Shown in pieces: positions 23,437 through 33,980 of a stretch of DNA of 64,000 nucleotides. Positions within the stretch are counted from its first letter, which is position 1. Every line of letters begins with the position of its first letter. A program made the position numbers and the translations under genes. Below the pieces are notes generated by a model. It was given only the letters and a program-made list of their open reading frames with translations, ran no database searches and was not told the DNA's origin. Origin of the DNA: Xestospongia bergquistia. Lineage: Eukaryota; Porifera; Demospongiae; Haplosclerida; Petrosiidae. The stretch is taken from the NCBI GenBank assembly GCA_963965975.1, contig OZ014414.1, positions 4,191,501 to 4,255,500 of the forward strand, read 5' to 3'.

Positions 23437-23580
23437 TGCTGTTGATGAGAGTATCATTGGACACAAAGGAAGACTCTCGTGGTTCTAGTACATGCTCAAG
23501 AAGCCCACTAAATGGGATATTATACTTACTATAATGGTTGTTAACGAGTCATACAGGAAAAGAGAAGATGGTGTCCCTGA
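23437..23580 (+). pseudogene. piggyBac transposase core remnant (first catalytic Asp block)
   Basis: In one frame this reads VDESIIGHKGRL, then a TAG, then MLKKPTKWDII. It matches the conserved piggyBac pattern V-D-E-x-M-x-x-F-K-G-R followed by a K-P-x-K-x-G-I-K block, where the Asp is the first of the DDD catalytic triad. The in-frame TAG and a Phe to His change show decay. It lies between the acidic N-terminal block and the later YN/CRD blocks in the expected order. Confidence 0.65.
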
Positions 23581-23827
23581 GCAAGGGCTAGCGTACAAAG
23601 TGATCTCATGTCTCCTTTATCAATAAGTGGATATCATGTGTGTACCAATATACACTTTTTGCTGAATCAGAAGGGATTGAGTAGAGAATTTCAATTAGTA
23701 AAATTAACAAATGGTAAAAAGTAACAATCAACTGTACTTACGTTAGCCTAAAATGTAAGATGTAGGTTAAGTCTATTCTTATTATGCAACAGATGGATTT
23801 TCGTGTCCGAAGTGGTCTGACAAGCTA

Positions 23828-24079
23828 GTGGTACACATGTTATCAACCTTGCATAATGAAAATATGATAGATAAGCGGAGGAGAACCAGAGCAGTAGATG
23901 GAGGAGTAGACGTGGCAAAAGTAGTTGAAGAATACAATACGATATGGGCGGAGTCGACAAGTGCAATCAACTTCTACTATATTATGGATATGTACGCAGG
24001 TCAGGCAAGTAGTGGAAGAAAGTATTATTTCACTTATTTGATGTATCCATTGTTAACACCAATATTTTGCACAATATAG
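23828..24079 (+). pseudogene. piggyBac transposase remnant (third catalytic region)
   Basis: Open for 83 codons: VHMLSTLHNENM, then VVEEYN, then a hydrophobic segment KYYFTYLMYPLLTPIF. This follows the piggyBac order M-L-S-T-x-H, K-P-x-x-x-x-x-Y-N, then the aromatic helix after M-G-G-V-D. The MGGVD block itself is not intact here, so the catalytic Asp is lost. It sits 250 bp after the first catalytic block. Confidence 0.6.
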
Positions 24080-24176
24080 TTGCTGAAAACCTTTACCACA
24101 CATTGGCAGCCGGATACTAGACGGTCATAAATAACCAGTTGACAGAAGGCACATTGCCTCAACAACAGTACTTCCA

Positions 24177-24401
24177 ATGAGATTGAGCGAACATGGATTT
24201 CCAGAACCTGTTCAAAAAGATGCACCTTATGGAGTACGTCCCAGTCTAAAGTATGCAAGGCCCGAGAAAAAAAGATCACAAAAACAGTACCAATGTAACA
24301 TTTGTAAAACTCATTTGTATGTACTCCCATTTTTTAAAGATTACCATACCATACCAAATTACATTATGAATACTAAGAATCATCCTCATATACATCAATA
24401 A
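24177..24401 (+). pseudogene. piggyBac C-terminal cysteine-rich domain remnant
   Basis: The frame contains a basic linker and QYQCNICKTHLYVLPFFKDY followed by HT. It matches the end of the piggyBac cysteine-rich domain (C-x2-C, L-C, P-C-F, Y-H-T) with the LC and PC cysteines replaced by Tyr and Phe. This domain binds the transposon ends in active relatives. It completes the order of the dead element begun near 22478. Confidence 0.6.
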
Positions 24402-24499
24402 CAATCTTTGTGTCTAGACTTTAGTATATACATTGTCATGAATCGTTCCAAATGGCCTTACGATAGTCCAATTTGATCATATACGATTTCAATAAGATT

Positions 24500-24604
24500 G
24501 TTAAGAAGAAAAATACAAGACTTCACACTGGTGTTGAAGAAATCATTAAACCTGTGATGATAGAGGACTACAATCAATACATGGGTGGGGTCAATCTAAG
24601 TTAA
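24500..24604 (+). pseudogene. Second piggyBac fragment (YNQYMGGVN)
   Basis: A frame reading TGVEEIIKPVMIEDYN followed by QYMGGVNLS and a TAA. It is the K-P-x-x-x-x-D-Y-N-x-Y-M-G-G-V-D motif with the catalytic Asp changed to Asn. It lies after the C-terminal domain of the preceding remnant, so it is out of order and must come from another piggyBac copy or a rearrangement. Confidence 0.6.
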
Positions 24605-24640
24605 GTCTAAGTTAATCTACTAGATTATATATATTTAATT

Positions 24641-24657
24641 ATAATTACATATATATG

Positions 24658-24697
<40 letters not shown>

Positions 24698-24702
24698 TTA
24701 TC
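24641..24702. repeat. (TA)n microsatellite
   Basis: A nearly pure TA-rich tract of about 60 bp with occasional C and G. Confidence 0.95.
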
Positions 24703-24719
24703 TATTCCTGATAACAAGA

Positions 24720-25045
24720 AAACACACACACTTACATTATACTTACATCAGCAATCAATTATAATGTATTGTTTCACTTTGCTATACTGTGTGTTGTGTC
24801 TATGTACACGGTTCTCTAACTGTCTCTTTGTATGTGTATTATAATATATTGCTCCACTTTGCCTGACTGTGTATTGTGTCTATACATACATGCCTCTTTT
24901 CCTCTCTGTGTGTATATGCACTTACATTATACATACACTACCAATCAGTTTTAATATATTCCATGACTGTATGGTGTCTCTACATGGACATACGTCTCTT
25001 CCTTTCTGTGTTTGTGTGTGTGTGTATGTGTGTGTGTGTGCGTTA
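24720..25045. repeat. Degenerate ~100-bp tandem repeat ending in (TG)n
   Basis: Three imperfect units share CACTTACATTATAC, TGACTGTGTATTGTGTC and TCTACATxxACATxC blocks. The stretch ends in a TG-rich run at about 25010-25042. The 88-aa ORF across it (24869-25135) is low-complexity and not supported as a gene. Confidence 0.6.
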
Positions 25046-26650
25046 GTGGTGTGTTTAGCAGTGGGTCTTTATAGAAGATACTATATTCACCTAGTTATAA
25101 ATCATCCAAAAGGAAGATTACAAGTTTCACTTTAAGTACTATCAGCAAAGAAATGGCAGGCAAAACAGTAATATTATTACAAGAAAGAAAACTTACCTTG
25201 CTTTCTTTCCCAATTGAAAGTTAACTCCACCCAAATAAATTGACAGGAAGTGATAGTGAGGTGTGTCAAAGAAACCCTTTGTTGTGCACTAGTTTACATT
25301 GTTTGGCTTAGAACAAAGTATCAACAGACTCCCCACACAACAAAGAGATCAACTGTATGTGATCATTAAGTGTTCGTAGCATACTACAGAGTTGAGCATC
25401 CATTTTATGGCTTTTATGGCTTTTCTTGTTGTTATGTAGCAACATCAACCTACCTACCCTGTCACACTAGTAACTTACCTGAAAGCATCATCTTGTTGCT
25501 AGAGTAAGCTTTTAAATCGTTGCTATTGTTGAAAAAGCATTATTGGAAAAGTAGCCGCCCATGGGCGTGATTACAGTTAATTTGCCACGCCTGTCAACTA
25601 AGAAAAGAAGTGTCAGATAATGAACTTATTAGGACTAAAAAGCAACGACTTTGAAATGTGACAAACTTGCAAAGGTACTTCCAAAGATGCGAACTTGATT
25701 CTTTTTGAACAGGTAATTCCTGACACAATGAAAGCATGACTAGTTGTAAAAATTGATCAGGAAGAGCATGGAAAGGATAACACTTAGTAGAGCATCACTT
25801 TCATCTAATGGTTTCATTTTCTTGTTATTATTCACCAGCTAACTGTACTAATTTAGTGTGCAAATTCTTCAAGGGTTGATGCTTGGGAGACAGACCTATA
25901 AAGAAGAATTCACAACCATCAAATAGTCTATTGACTGTTGGGCACAAGTTAAGTTGACTAATCAATATTGAAAATAATTGATGGAGATACAAAGTTATTT
26001 GTGGCTCTATCTGTTTTATGATAACTTTTAAAATACAATGCAATAGCTTCTAAACTAAACATCAACCTTTTTTCACTTAATGGATATTATTGTTTAATAT
26101 TGATATAATATGTCCAAAGTTCAGTTTCAATGTACAATTACTGGAAAAATCATCAGGACTGAATTCATCTGACAGTTTGGTTGTATCTATGAAAAGTAGA
26201 AGTGTGTTTCATTGTGACTATTGTTAAACTCACCAATTAGTTTAAGTTCCTGATATACATGTGCAACAAGTTCAGTACAAATTAATGAACTGAAGTTATC
26301 TTTGTAGTTTTTGAGAAATTCCAAGTATTCATCATTAACATTTACATTTACTGCAGACAATCAAATCTATTTGTCTCTTTCATACGGTCTTCCTTGAAGC
26401 TTCTTACCTACTTAAAATGTAAATAAAAATTTTAATTAATTATTTCGGTAGCTAACCTTCAACATATCTCACACATTACTTGTCGTTGCTCCTGTTAATT
26501 GATAAATTGCAACACGATCATACCAGCCAGAGAAAATTTTGTTCTTTAGAGGGAAAACTTCCACTCCTTTATGGACTGTTCCCATATCAACATTAACAAG
26601 CCCCACCTTATTAGTACTGGACTCCCAACCCAAGTGGAATATGGAGGTCG
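25046..26650. other. No recognisable gene
   Basis: AT-rich sequence with short ORFs only on either strand and no family motif. A perfect 12-bp palindrome CGCCCATGGGCG occurs near 25557. It may be intergenic DNA or unrecognised old repeats. Confidence 0.5.
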
Positions 26651-26681
26651 TAATATATATATATATATATATATATATATT
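26651..26681. repeat. (AT)n microsatellite
   Basis: About 30 bp of pure AT dinucleotide. Two ORFs that cross it (26539-26730 and 26571-26783) encode repeated Tyr-Ile and are artefacts. Confidence 0.95.
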
Positions 26682-26689
26682 TCAAATAT

Positions 26690-27300
26690 TTACACAACTA
26701 AACATATTTACTTACCAATCCAACGTGTGAAAAAACAGCTCCAACAAATATTTAATAATTGCTCCAGAACTTGTCGTCCCTGAAACAAATTATCTCCAGT
26801 TACAAATTTCATTATATGCCTTTGTGGAAAAATCAGGTGAAGGTCTAATGTAATGTATGATCATGTGAATTATATTACTGAGGACTAACGCTATCTGAGA
26901 TATTAAAGGTGGAAGACCAGTAGTTACAGGAGGTAATAAGTGGCAAAGCATGATGAAATGTATCAGGATGTAAATGAATTGGATTTGCTAGCAACTCCTA
27001 ACTCTTTTTTCAGACATGATCCAATGTAAATGTATACATTGTTAAACTATGTTGCTCTAGTGTCTCTGCTTCTGTAATCATTCTATGTTGCTCTGATGTC
27101 TCTGCTTCTGTAATCATTCTAACTTCTCGAGATGAATACTTGATGACTGCTTCAACTTTCTCTGCAAATTTCAGTGCTTGCAAACATTCTGGACTGTATG
27201 AAACCTTCATACAGCAACACATTCATTATCTCCATAAAATATTCTGGTAACATCTGAAATGATATGAACATCTGAATGAGTGTCATTAAATCGAGCTACA
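26690..27300. other. No recognisable gene; 36-bp direct repeat
   Basis: Contains a direct repeat of about 36 bp (TGTCTCTGCTTCTGTAATCA core) in two adjacent copies at about 27047-27118, which creates a repeated minus-strand peptide. Nothing else is recognised. Confidence 0.5.
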
Positions 27301-27302
27301 TC

Positions 27303-27492
27303 TAGTTGTAGGTTTTGGGTTTAGAGTTTAGATTTTAAAATTTAGTGTTTACCATTTTGGTTTTAGGATTTAAGGTTTAGGGTTTAGGTTTTCAAGTTTA
27401 GGGTTTAGAAGTTAGGGTTTAGTGATTTAGAAATTCTCGTTTCAGGTTTGGGTTTATGTTATAATGTTAGTATTTAGGGTTTATAGTTTAGG
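27303..27492 (+). repeat. Degenerate TTTAGGG-like interstitial telomere-type repeat
   Basis: About 25 imperfect heptamer-like words (GTTTAGGGTTTAGG, GGGTTTAG, GATTTAGG) in 190 bp on the plus strand, with drift in most copies. TTTAGGG is the plant-type telomere heptamer; animals normally use TTAGGG. It could be a relic interstitial telomere or a simple repeat that grew by slippage. Confidence 0.6.
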
Positions 27493-27830
27493 TGTATTTT
27501 ACGTCTATTTTATCCCCTTTGTGGTGCGAATAATACGCAAATTTTAATCCGATATTACCACAAAAATTCATGAATTTTGAAGACATCTTTTAAAATTTTT
27601 TTGATGAAAAAATACATGCATTTTAACCTCTGAAAATACTCATAATTTAAAAGACTTTTTGAAAACCTTTTGGGCCAAAATTGCATCTTTTCTCTTTTTC
27701 TATCTGTTTGGGTGACCAAAGTATAGATATTTAGACACCTTTGTGCCAAAAAAGTAAGGGCACACTTTTAAAATTGTGTATTTTATGCACAAGATGTTCA
27801 ATTTTCACATATATTTTTGCAAAATTAAAT
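27493..27830. repeat. AT-rich region with GTGCCAAAA-type words
   Basis: Repeats of the word family seen at 22000-22255 (GGCCAAAATTGC, GTGCCAAAAAAG). No gene is recognised; the 64-aa minus ORF is not supported. Confidence 0.4.
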
Positions 27831-28430
27831 TAGAAAAAAACATTAAAAATTCCTTTATTTGGGTGACAAATTTAGGGAGATAGAGGTTAAAATTTCGTTG
27901 CATTTTTGGAGTCGAAAATAGTTAAAAAGTGCTTAAATAATTGCGTATTTTGGTTGCTTTTCAGTAACGTATAGTTTGGTATAATTTTGGTGCCAATAAT
28001 ACTTGCAAAATGTCAAAATTCACATGTTTTCTGTAACAAATTTAGAGAAATAGGATTTACAATTTCACGGATTATATTACTACCCAATATTATGATATTA
28101 CAACATAACGTACCTCATTTTATGTTGTTATCTATATAACGTTTTATTATAATATAATTTTGCCATATAACTACCTCATATTACGCCCTAACGAACATGC
28201 CACTTTTCTGTAAATATACTTCCAAATACCAGTGTCTGTGTTGTAACCTAGCCGAGACAGATTCAACATACAACAACAAATATAAAAGAAAAAACTACTG
28301 AACATGTGCTTACACAATATATACATGCGCTCATCTGGAATATTCATAGTTATCACATTTCCCCTCTCAAGCAAAATGATCAACTGGTTGAGGTATCAGC
28401 TCGAACTGCAGGGGGATCTTGAACAAAAGG
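27831..28430. repeat. Tandem duplication, copy 1 (contains LTR-like remnant)
   Basis: Matches 28440-29330 in the same order: the GTGACAAATTTAGGGAGATA block, a block ending CGCCCTAACGAACATG, and an LTR-like block. Copies differ by many substitutions and indels, so the duplication is old. Confidence 0.7.
28075..28357 (-). mobile_element. LTR-like remnant (minus strand), copy 1
   Basis: On the minus strand a purine tract, GAGAGGGGAAA, is followed at once by TGTGATAACTATGAATATTC, as in a polypurine tract before a 3' LTR beginning TG. The same arrangement occurs at 29202. The far LTR boundary and internal genes are missing or unrecognised. Confidence 0.45.
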
Positions 28431-28439
28431 AAATTAGAT

Positions 28440-29330
28440 AAAATCGGTAAAAATTCCTTTTCGGTGTCAAATTTAGGGAGGTAGGGTTTAAAATTTTGTT
28501 GTATTTTTGGAGTTGAAAATAGTTACAAAAAGGACTTACATTTAAAAGGAAGTGCTTAAATACTTGTGCATTTTGATTGCAAACTATACTTCTAAAAAAT
28601 ACTTAAAAATTGATAGTGGCAAAATTTTGACAAAAAGGGCTTAAAATTCACTGAATTTGTTAAGATTTTGCATATTTTCAGTAACAAAAATTATAAGAAA
28701 AAAGAGATTAATTAGGCATATTTTTGGCCCCAATAATAATTGGAAAAACGCATCAAAATTTCAGTAGCAAATTTAGAGAAATAGGGTTTACAATTTCATG
28801 TATTACATTACTATCCAATATTATAATATTACAAAGTAACGTACCTCATATTATGTTGTTATCTATATAACGTTTTATTATGATATAATTTTACCATGTA
28901 AATAGCTCATATTATGCCCTAACGAACATGACAACACTATATATGTATACAGTAGTTATCTTATAAAGCATTTCTAGTAATACTTACATGTTATGCCACT
29001 TTTCATTTTTAAGCATTATTACCTGCTTAACAAGGAGCTATCACTTTCCTGTAAATATACTTCCTTTTGTTTTCTCCAATACCAGTATCTGGGTTGTAAC
29101 CTGGCCGAGATAGATTCAACATAAAACAACAAATATAAACTACTGAAAATGTGCTCACACAATATATACATGTGCTCATCTGGAATATCCCTAGTTATCA
29201 CATTCTACCCTCTCAAGCTTGATGCAGGGGTGCAAAACAATCAACAGGTCGAGGTACATAAGTAGAATGGCAAACAGCAACAGGACGAATTTGTGCAAGT
29301 GGTGGTATATCAATTTGAACTGCAGGAGGA
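28440..29330. repeat. Tandem duplication, copy 2 (contains LTR-like remnant)
   Basis: Second copy of the 27831-28430 block, about 290 bp longer through indels. The longest shared run covers ATCTATATAACGTTTTATTA and the text up to CCCTAACGAACATG. Confidence 0.7.
28790..29202 (-). mobile_element. LTR-like remnant (minus strand), copy 2
   Basis: The minus strand reads CTTGAGAGGGTAGAA then TGTGATAACTAGGGATATTC, again a purine tract abutting a TG start. It lies just downstream, on the minus strand, of a possible pol C-terminal fragment, as expected for a 3' LTR. Confidence 0.45.
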
Positions 29331-29548
29331 TCTGGATTTGGAGTGAACTTGTCTGATATATACCAATCTTCGACTGGTTCCTGTGGAACGTGATCAGAGT
29401 AGTTACATCTAAGATGGTCAACATAACCATACTGTATTAAAAATAATGTAGGCGAATGTGGATTAGGCGAAACCTGCATTAATCCTACAATCAGTAAACA
29501 ATATTCACAAACCTGTACATGGCTGCAAGCACCACACCCACTCATCAA
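29213..29548 (-). pseudogene. Possible retrotransposon pol C-terminal remnant
   Basis: A minus-strand frame of 111 codons. Its second half is proline-rich (FTPNPDPPAVQIDIPPLAQI and then STYVPRPVDCFAP), ending just before the purine tract of the LTR-like block. Pol proteins of LTR retrotransposons often end in a Pro/Arg-rich tail of the type R-x-S-x-R-x-R-P-P-x-R-F before the polypurine tract, which this resembles. No integrase core, reverse transcriptase or protease is visible, so this is at best a 3' fragment. Confidence 0.4.
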
Positions 29549-29710
29549 ACTTCGATAGCCACACCCATTAAATATTTTTAGTGTGGTTTATTTTGACCAC
29601 ACCTCATATTTTAATTAATGCTCCAGGTAGTCTAGGAAATTAATGCATAGCTGCAAGCACCACACCCAATTATCAAGCCACGATAGCGACACCCATTAAT
29701 GCTCTACATA
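29523..29710. repeat. Short direct repeat (CACACCCA..CGATAGC)
   Basis: Two copies of about 48 bp (GCTGCAAGCACCACACCCA, then CGATAGCxACACCCATTAA) lie about 128 bp apart. Nothing coding is seen. Confidence 0.6.
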
Positions 29711-29897
29711 ATATCATTTCCCTCACAAAAGCAGACTAACTAATCTCTTGTGGCTTCCTCGGCTTTCTCTCTGGAAGATATACTCACCTTTATAGTTGTA
29801 TTCTCGATACTTACCTTTACTGACTACTACAAATTGTATAATTGGGTACAATATATAGAGTAGTATAGATACAGACACACCATTTTATCATAAATAT

Positions 29898-29939
29898 GTA
29901 ATACTACCAAATGTAACACTGCCAAATGTAATACTACCA
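29898..29939 (+). repeat. Left arm of ~40-bp inverted repeat bracketing the 30-34 kb array
   Basis: Contains TAATACTACCAAATGTAACA, then a second CCAAATGTAATACTACC. Its reverse complement is at 33941-33980 with about three mismatches. It is itself a short ~15-bp minisatellite. Confidence 0.6.
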
Positions 29940-31062
29940 CTCATTAGATTACTTGTCAAAATTTACTGTATGTTGTTAACTTACTGCCCTGGCTGTTTGA
30001 GATAGAGGTATTTGAGTCTTGATCCAGATGTCTTGAGCTTTGATCCACAAGTCCAGCGAAGCTACATTAATAGATGCATTATGAATTAATGTACTCTAGT
30101 ACTGTATTCTGTTAACATACTTCCCAGCGTCTTTGAGATCGTGGAAAATCTTGACTCTTGATCCCGATATCAAGCGAAGCTATAGTAATAAAACAGAAAT
30201 TGAGAGTAATGTGTATTATGAGTAATGAGTATTATGAATTAATGTACACTAGTACTGTAAGCTGTTAACTTACTCCACAGACTCTTTGTGATAGAGGAAT
30301 ATCTTGACCTTGATCCTGAAGTCCAGTGAAGCTACAGTAATAAAAGAGAAATTAAGAGTGATATGCAGTAATAAAAGAGAAAGTAAGAGTAATGATGTAC
30401 ACTACTACTGCATTCTGTGAACTTACTCCCCAGCGTCTTTGACAGATAGCAGAATGTCTTTGATTCTTGATCCCAATATCCAGTGAAGCTATAGCAATAA
30501 AAGAGATATATTTAAGGTTATGATGCATTATGAATTACTTTATACTAGTACTGTATGATCTTACTCCATAGACTCTTCGAGATACATAAATGCCTTGAGC
30601 CTTACTCCCTAGACTCTTCAGATGAATTTCTTGAGCCTTGAGCTTGATGTCGAGCAAAGCTATAGTAATGAAAAAGAGATTAGGAGTATTATGAATTAAT
30701 GTATTATGAATTAAGACTTATTAATTAATGCACACCAGTACTGTGTGCTGTTAACTTACTCCACACACTCTTTGTGGTAGAGGAATGTCTTGAGTCTTCA
30801 TCATGATGTCCAGTGAAACCATGGTAATAAAAGGAAAATCAAGAGTAATGATGTCTTTTTTAAGTAATGTACACCAGTACTATATGCTGCTAACTTACTT
30901 CCCAGAATCTTCAGATAGAGGAATGTCTTGAGCCTTGATCTTGACTTCAAGCGAAGCTACAGTTATACAAGAGAAATTAAGAGCAATGAATTACTTCATA
31001 CTAGTACTGACTACTGAATGCTGTTGACTTACTGTCAAAAGTCTTTGAGATAGAGAATTGTC

Positions 31063-31621
31063 TAGCCTCGTACCCAGGCTTTCGCGATAGAAAAGAAAGC
31101 TTGGTAACTACTGCTTGTGTATGCGCTTAATTATTGTAAATTATGTTATATGTTCATATCATAATGACAACATTTTAAATTAAATGACAAGTAAATGGGT
31201 CAGGTTTATATTGATGACGTTTCATTCACTACTGAGTTTGGGCATGTCTAGCTGAGTTTGTCGGTTCTGCAGAGATTTAATGAAAGCAAAAAGAACGACA
31301 AATTTGTTCAGTGCTGTTGGAATACAAAACCACACGAAAATATCTTTTCCATCATATATAGCTTCAATGAACAAGAGTTGCTCCTTTTAAGAAATAGATT
31401 TGGCATTGCAAGCAGCTTTAGAACATACAGTAGAGCAGAAGAAAACTTTATATCACTGATACAAATAGTCTCATATTACGGGTAAAGGAATTTTGACGTC
31501 ATAGTTGATGGAGGATTCATAGAGTATACTAGTTTCAAAGAAATCTGTGGAAATTAAATGCATGCACAAACAGTAGTTACCAGGCTTTCTTTTCTATCGT
31601 GAAAGCCTGGGTATGAGGCTA
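31063..31621 (+). mobile_element. MULE-like MITE, 559-bp copy 1
   Basis: Terminal inverted repeats of about 60 bp start TAGCCTCGTACCCAGGCTTT and include the TCGCGATAGAAAAGAAAG block. The flanks GAGAATTGTC and GAGAAATATC are an imperfect 10-bp target duplication. The interior holds a 75-codon ORF (31258-31485) with no recognised domain. Long TIRs with 9-10-bp duplications fit Mutator-like elements; the family is inferred. Confidence 0.8.
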
Positions 31622-33101
31622 GAGAAATATCTTGATCCTTGATCCTGACATCCAGCAAAGCTATTGTAATAAAACACAAATTAAGACTATGCTATATTAT
31701 GAATTAATGTACAGTAGTATCGTATTTAGTTAACTTACTCTTCAGAGTCTTCGAAGTATAGGAATGTCTTGAGACTTGAGCCAGACATCAAATGAAGCTA
31801 CAGTGATAAGATGCATTATCAATTAATTTATACCAGTACTGTATTCTGTTAACTTACTCCCCCAGCGTCTTGAGATAGCAGAATGTCTTGATTCTTGATC
31901 GCAATATCCAGTGAAGCTATAGTAATAAAATAGAAATTGAGAGTAATGTGTATTATGAGTAATGGGTATTATGAATTAATGTACACTAGTACTGTATGCT
32001 GTTAACTTACTCCACAGACTCTTTGTGATAGAGGAATGTCTTGAGCCTTGACCCTGAAGTCCAGTGAAGCTACAGTAATATAAGAGAAATTAAGAGTAAT
32101 ATGCAGTAATAAAAGATAAAGTAAGAGTAATGATGTATTATGACTTAATGTACACTACTACTGTATTCTGTGAACTTACTCCCCAGTGTCTTTGAGATAG
32201 CAGAATGTCTTGATTCTTGATACTGATATCCAGCGAAGCTATAGTAATAATAATGTGTATTATGAGTAATGGGTATTATGAATTAATGTACACTAGTACT
32301 GTATGCTGTTAACTTACTCCACAGAGTGAGACTCTTTGTGATAGAGGAATGTCTCAAGCCTTGATCCTGAAGTCCAGTGAAGCTACAGTAATAAAAGAAA
32401 AATTAAGAGTAATATGCAGTAATAAAAGAGAAAGTAAGAGTAATGATGTATTATGACTTAATGTACACTACTACTGTATTCTGTGAACTTACTCCCCAGT
32501 GTCTTTCAGATAGCAGAATGTCTTGATTCTTGATCCCAATATCCAGCGAAGCCATAGCAATAAAAGAGATATTAAAGGTAATGATGCATTATGAATTACT
32601 TTATACTAGTACTGTATGATCTTACTCCCTATCGAGATACATGAATGCCTTGAGCCTTACTGCCTAGACTCTTCAGATGAATTTCTTGAGCCTTGAGCCT
32701 GACGTCGAACAAAGCTATAGTAATGAAAAAGAGATTAAGAGTATTATGAATTAATGTATTATGAATTAAGACTTATGAATTAATGTACACTATGATTGTA
32801 TTCAGTTAACTTACTCTTCAGACTCTTTGAGATATAGGAATGTCTTGAGCCTTGAGACTGACATCAAGTCAAGCTATAGTAATAAAAGAAGTTAAGAGTA
32901 ATCGTGTTTCATGAATCAATGTAACCTAGTATTGTATTCTGTTAACTTACTTGACAAACTCATCGAGATACAGGAATGTCTTCATCCTTGACCTCTGACA
33001 ACCAGCGAATCTATTGTAATAAAAGAGATTAATAATGCATCATGAATAAATTTATACTAGCACTGACTTACTCCCAAGAGTCCTTGAGATGGAGAAATGT
33101 C

Positions 33102-33591
33102 TAGCCTTGTACCCAGGTTTTCGCAATAGAAAAGAAAGCCTGGTAACTACTGCTTGTGCATGCGTTTATTGTAATTTACGCAATATACTGACATCATAAT
33201 GGCAAGATTTAGAATTAAATGACAAGTAAATGGCTGGGTTTCTATTGATGACGTTTCATTCACTACTGAGTTTAGGCATGGCTAGTTGAGTTTGTTGGTT
33301 CTGTAGATACTTAATGAAAGCAAAAAGAGCGACAAACATGTTCAGTGTTGTTGGAATAGAAAACCACACGAAAACATCTTTTCCATCATTAGCATAGAGT
33401 AGAGCAGAAGAATACTTTCTATCAGTACTACAAATAGTCTCACATTGTGATTAAAGGAATTTTGACATCAATAGTTGACGGAGGATTCCTAGAGTATACT
33501 ACTTTCAAAGGAGTCTGTGGAAATTAAATGCATGCGCTAATAGTAGTTACCAGGCTTTCTTTCCTATCGCAAAAGCCTGGGTACGAGGCTA
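33102..33591 (+). mobile_element. MULE-like MITE, 490-bp copy 2
   Basis: Same termini as the 31063 copy. It is flanked by a perfect 10-bp target duplication, GAGAAATGTC, at 33092-33101 and 33592-33601. The interior is an internally deleted version of copy 1. Both copies sit at the same point of the host unit and the following sequence matches, so the pair probably arose by duplication of element plus array. Confidence 0.85.
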
Positions 33592-33940
33592 GAGAAATGT
33601 CTTGATCCTTGATCCTGATGTCCAGTGAAGCTATTGTAATAAAAAACAAATTAACAGAAATAATTAATTATGAATTAATGTACACTAGTATTGTATTCAG
33701 TTAACTTACTCTTCAGAGTCTTCGAAGTATAGGAATGTCTTGAGTCTTGAGCCTGAAGTATTATGAATCAATGTACACTAGTACTGTATGGTCTTAACTT
33801 ACTCCCTAGACTCTTTTGAGACAGAGGATGTCTTGAGCCTAGTCCTGATGTACAGCGAATCTAGGGTAATAAAAGAGAAATGAGAAGGAATAATATATTT
33901 TACACTGACGTTAAAATATGTTAATGACAATATTACATTT

Positions 33941-33980
33941 GCAGTATTACATTTGGCAGTATTACATTTGGTAGTATTAT
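33941..33980 (-). repeat. Right arm of inverted repeat bracketing the 30-34 kb array
   Basis: Carries GTATTACATTTGGCAGTATT, the reverse complement of the left arm at 29898-29939. Confidence 0.6.

Larger units (their letters stand above)
29985..33850 (-). repeat. ~150-bp tandem array with minus-strand exon-like units
   Basis: About 19 units, marked by TCCAGYGAAGCTA-like words (30054, 30320, 30478, 30808, 31651, 31910 and others), spaced about 120-170 bp. On the minus strand nearly every unit reads as a pyrimidine-rich TTTTATTACTGTAG acceptor, an open block of 54-62 bp (usually 59) and a GTAAGTTAAC donor. The block encodes variants of SGSRLKTFLYHKES and SGSRVKIFHDLKDAG. Intervening parts are about 90 bp and start GTAAGTTAACAG. 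The lengths are not multiples of three, so the blocks cannot all be joined in frame. Either this is a noncoding satellite that carries splice-like words, or a set of alternative exons. It is interrupted by two MITE copies. A block of about 2 kb including the MITE is itself duplicated. Confidence 0.75.

Noticed and set aside
24869-25135. 88-aa cysteine/valine-rich ORF resembling a secreted peptide
   Set aside because: It is produced by TG and TATG simple repeats; there is no conserved cysteine spacing.
31258-31485. 75-aa ORF inside the MITE as a transposase
   Set aside because: No catalytic motif, too short, and it is deleted in the second MITE copy.
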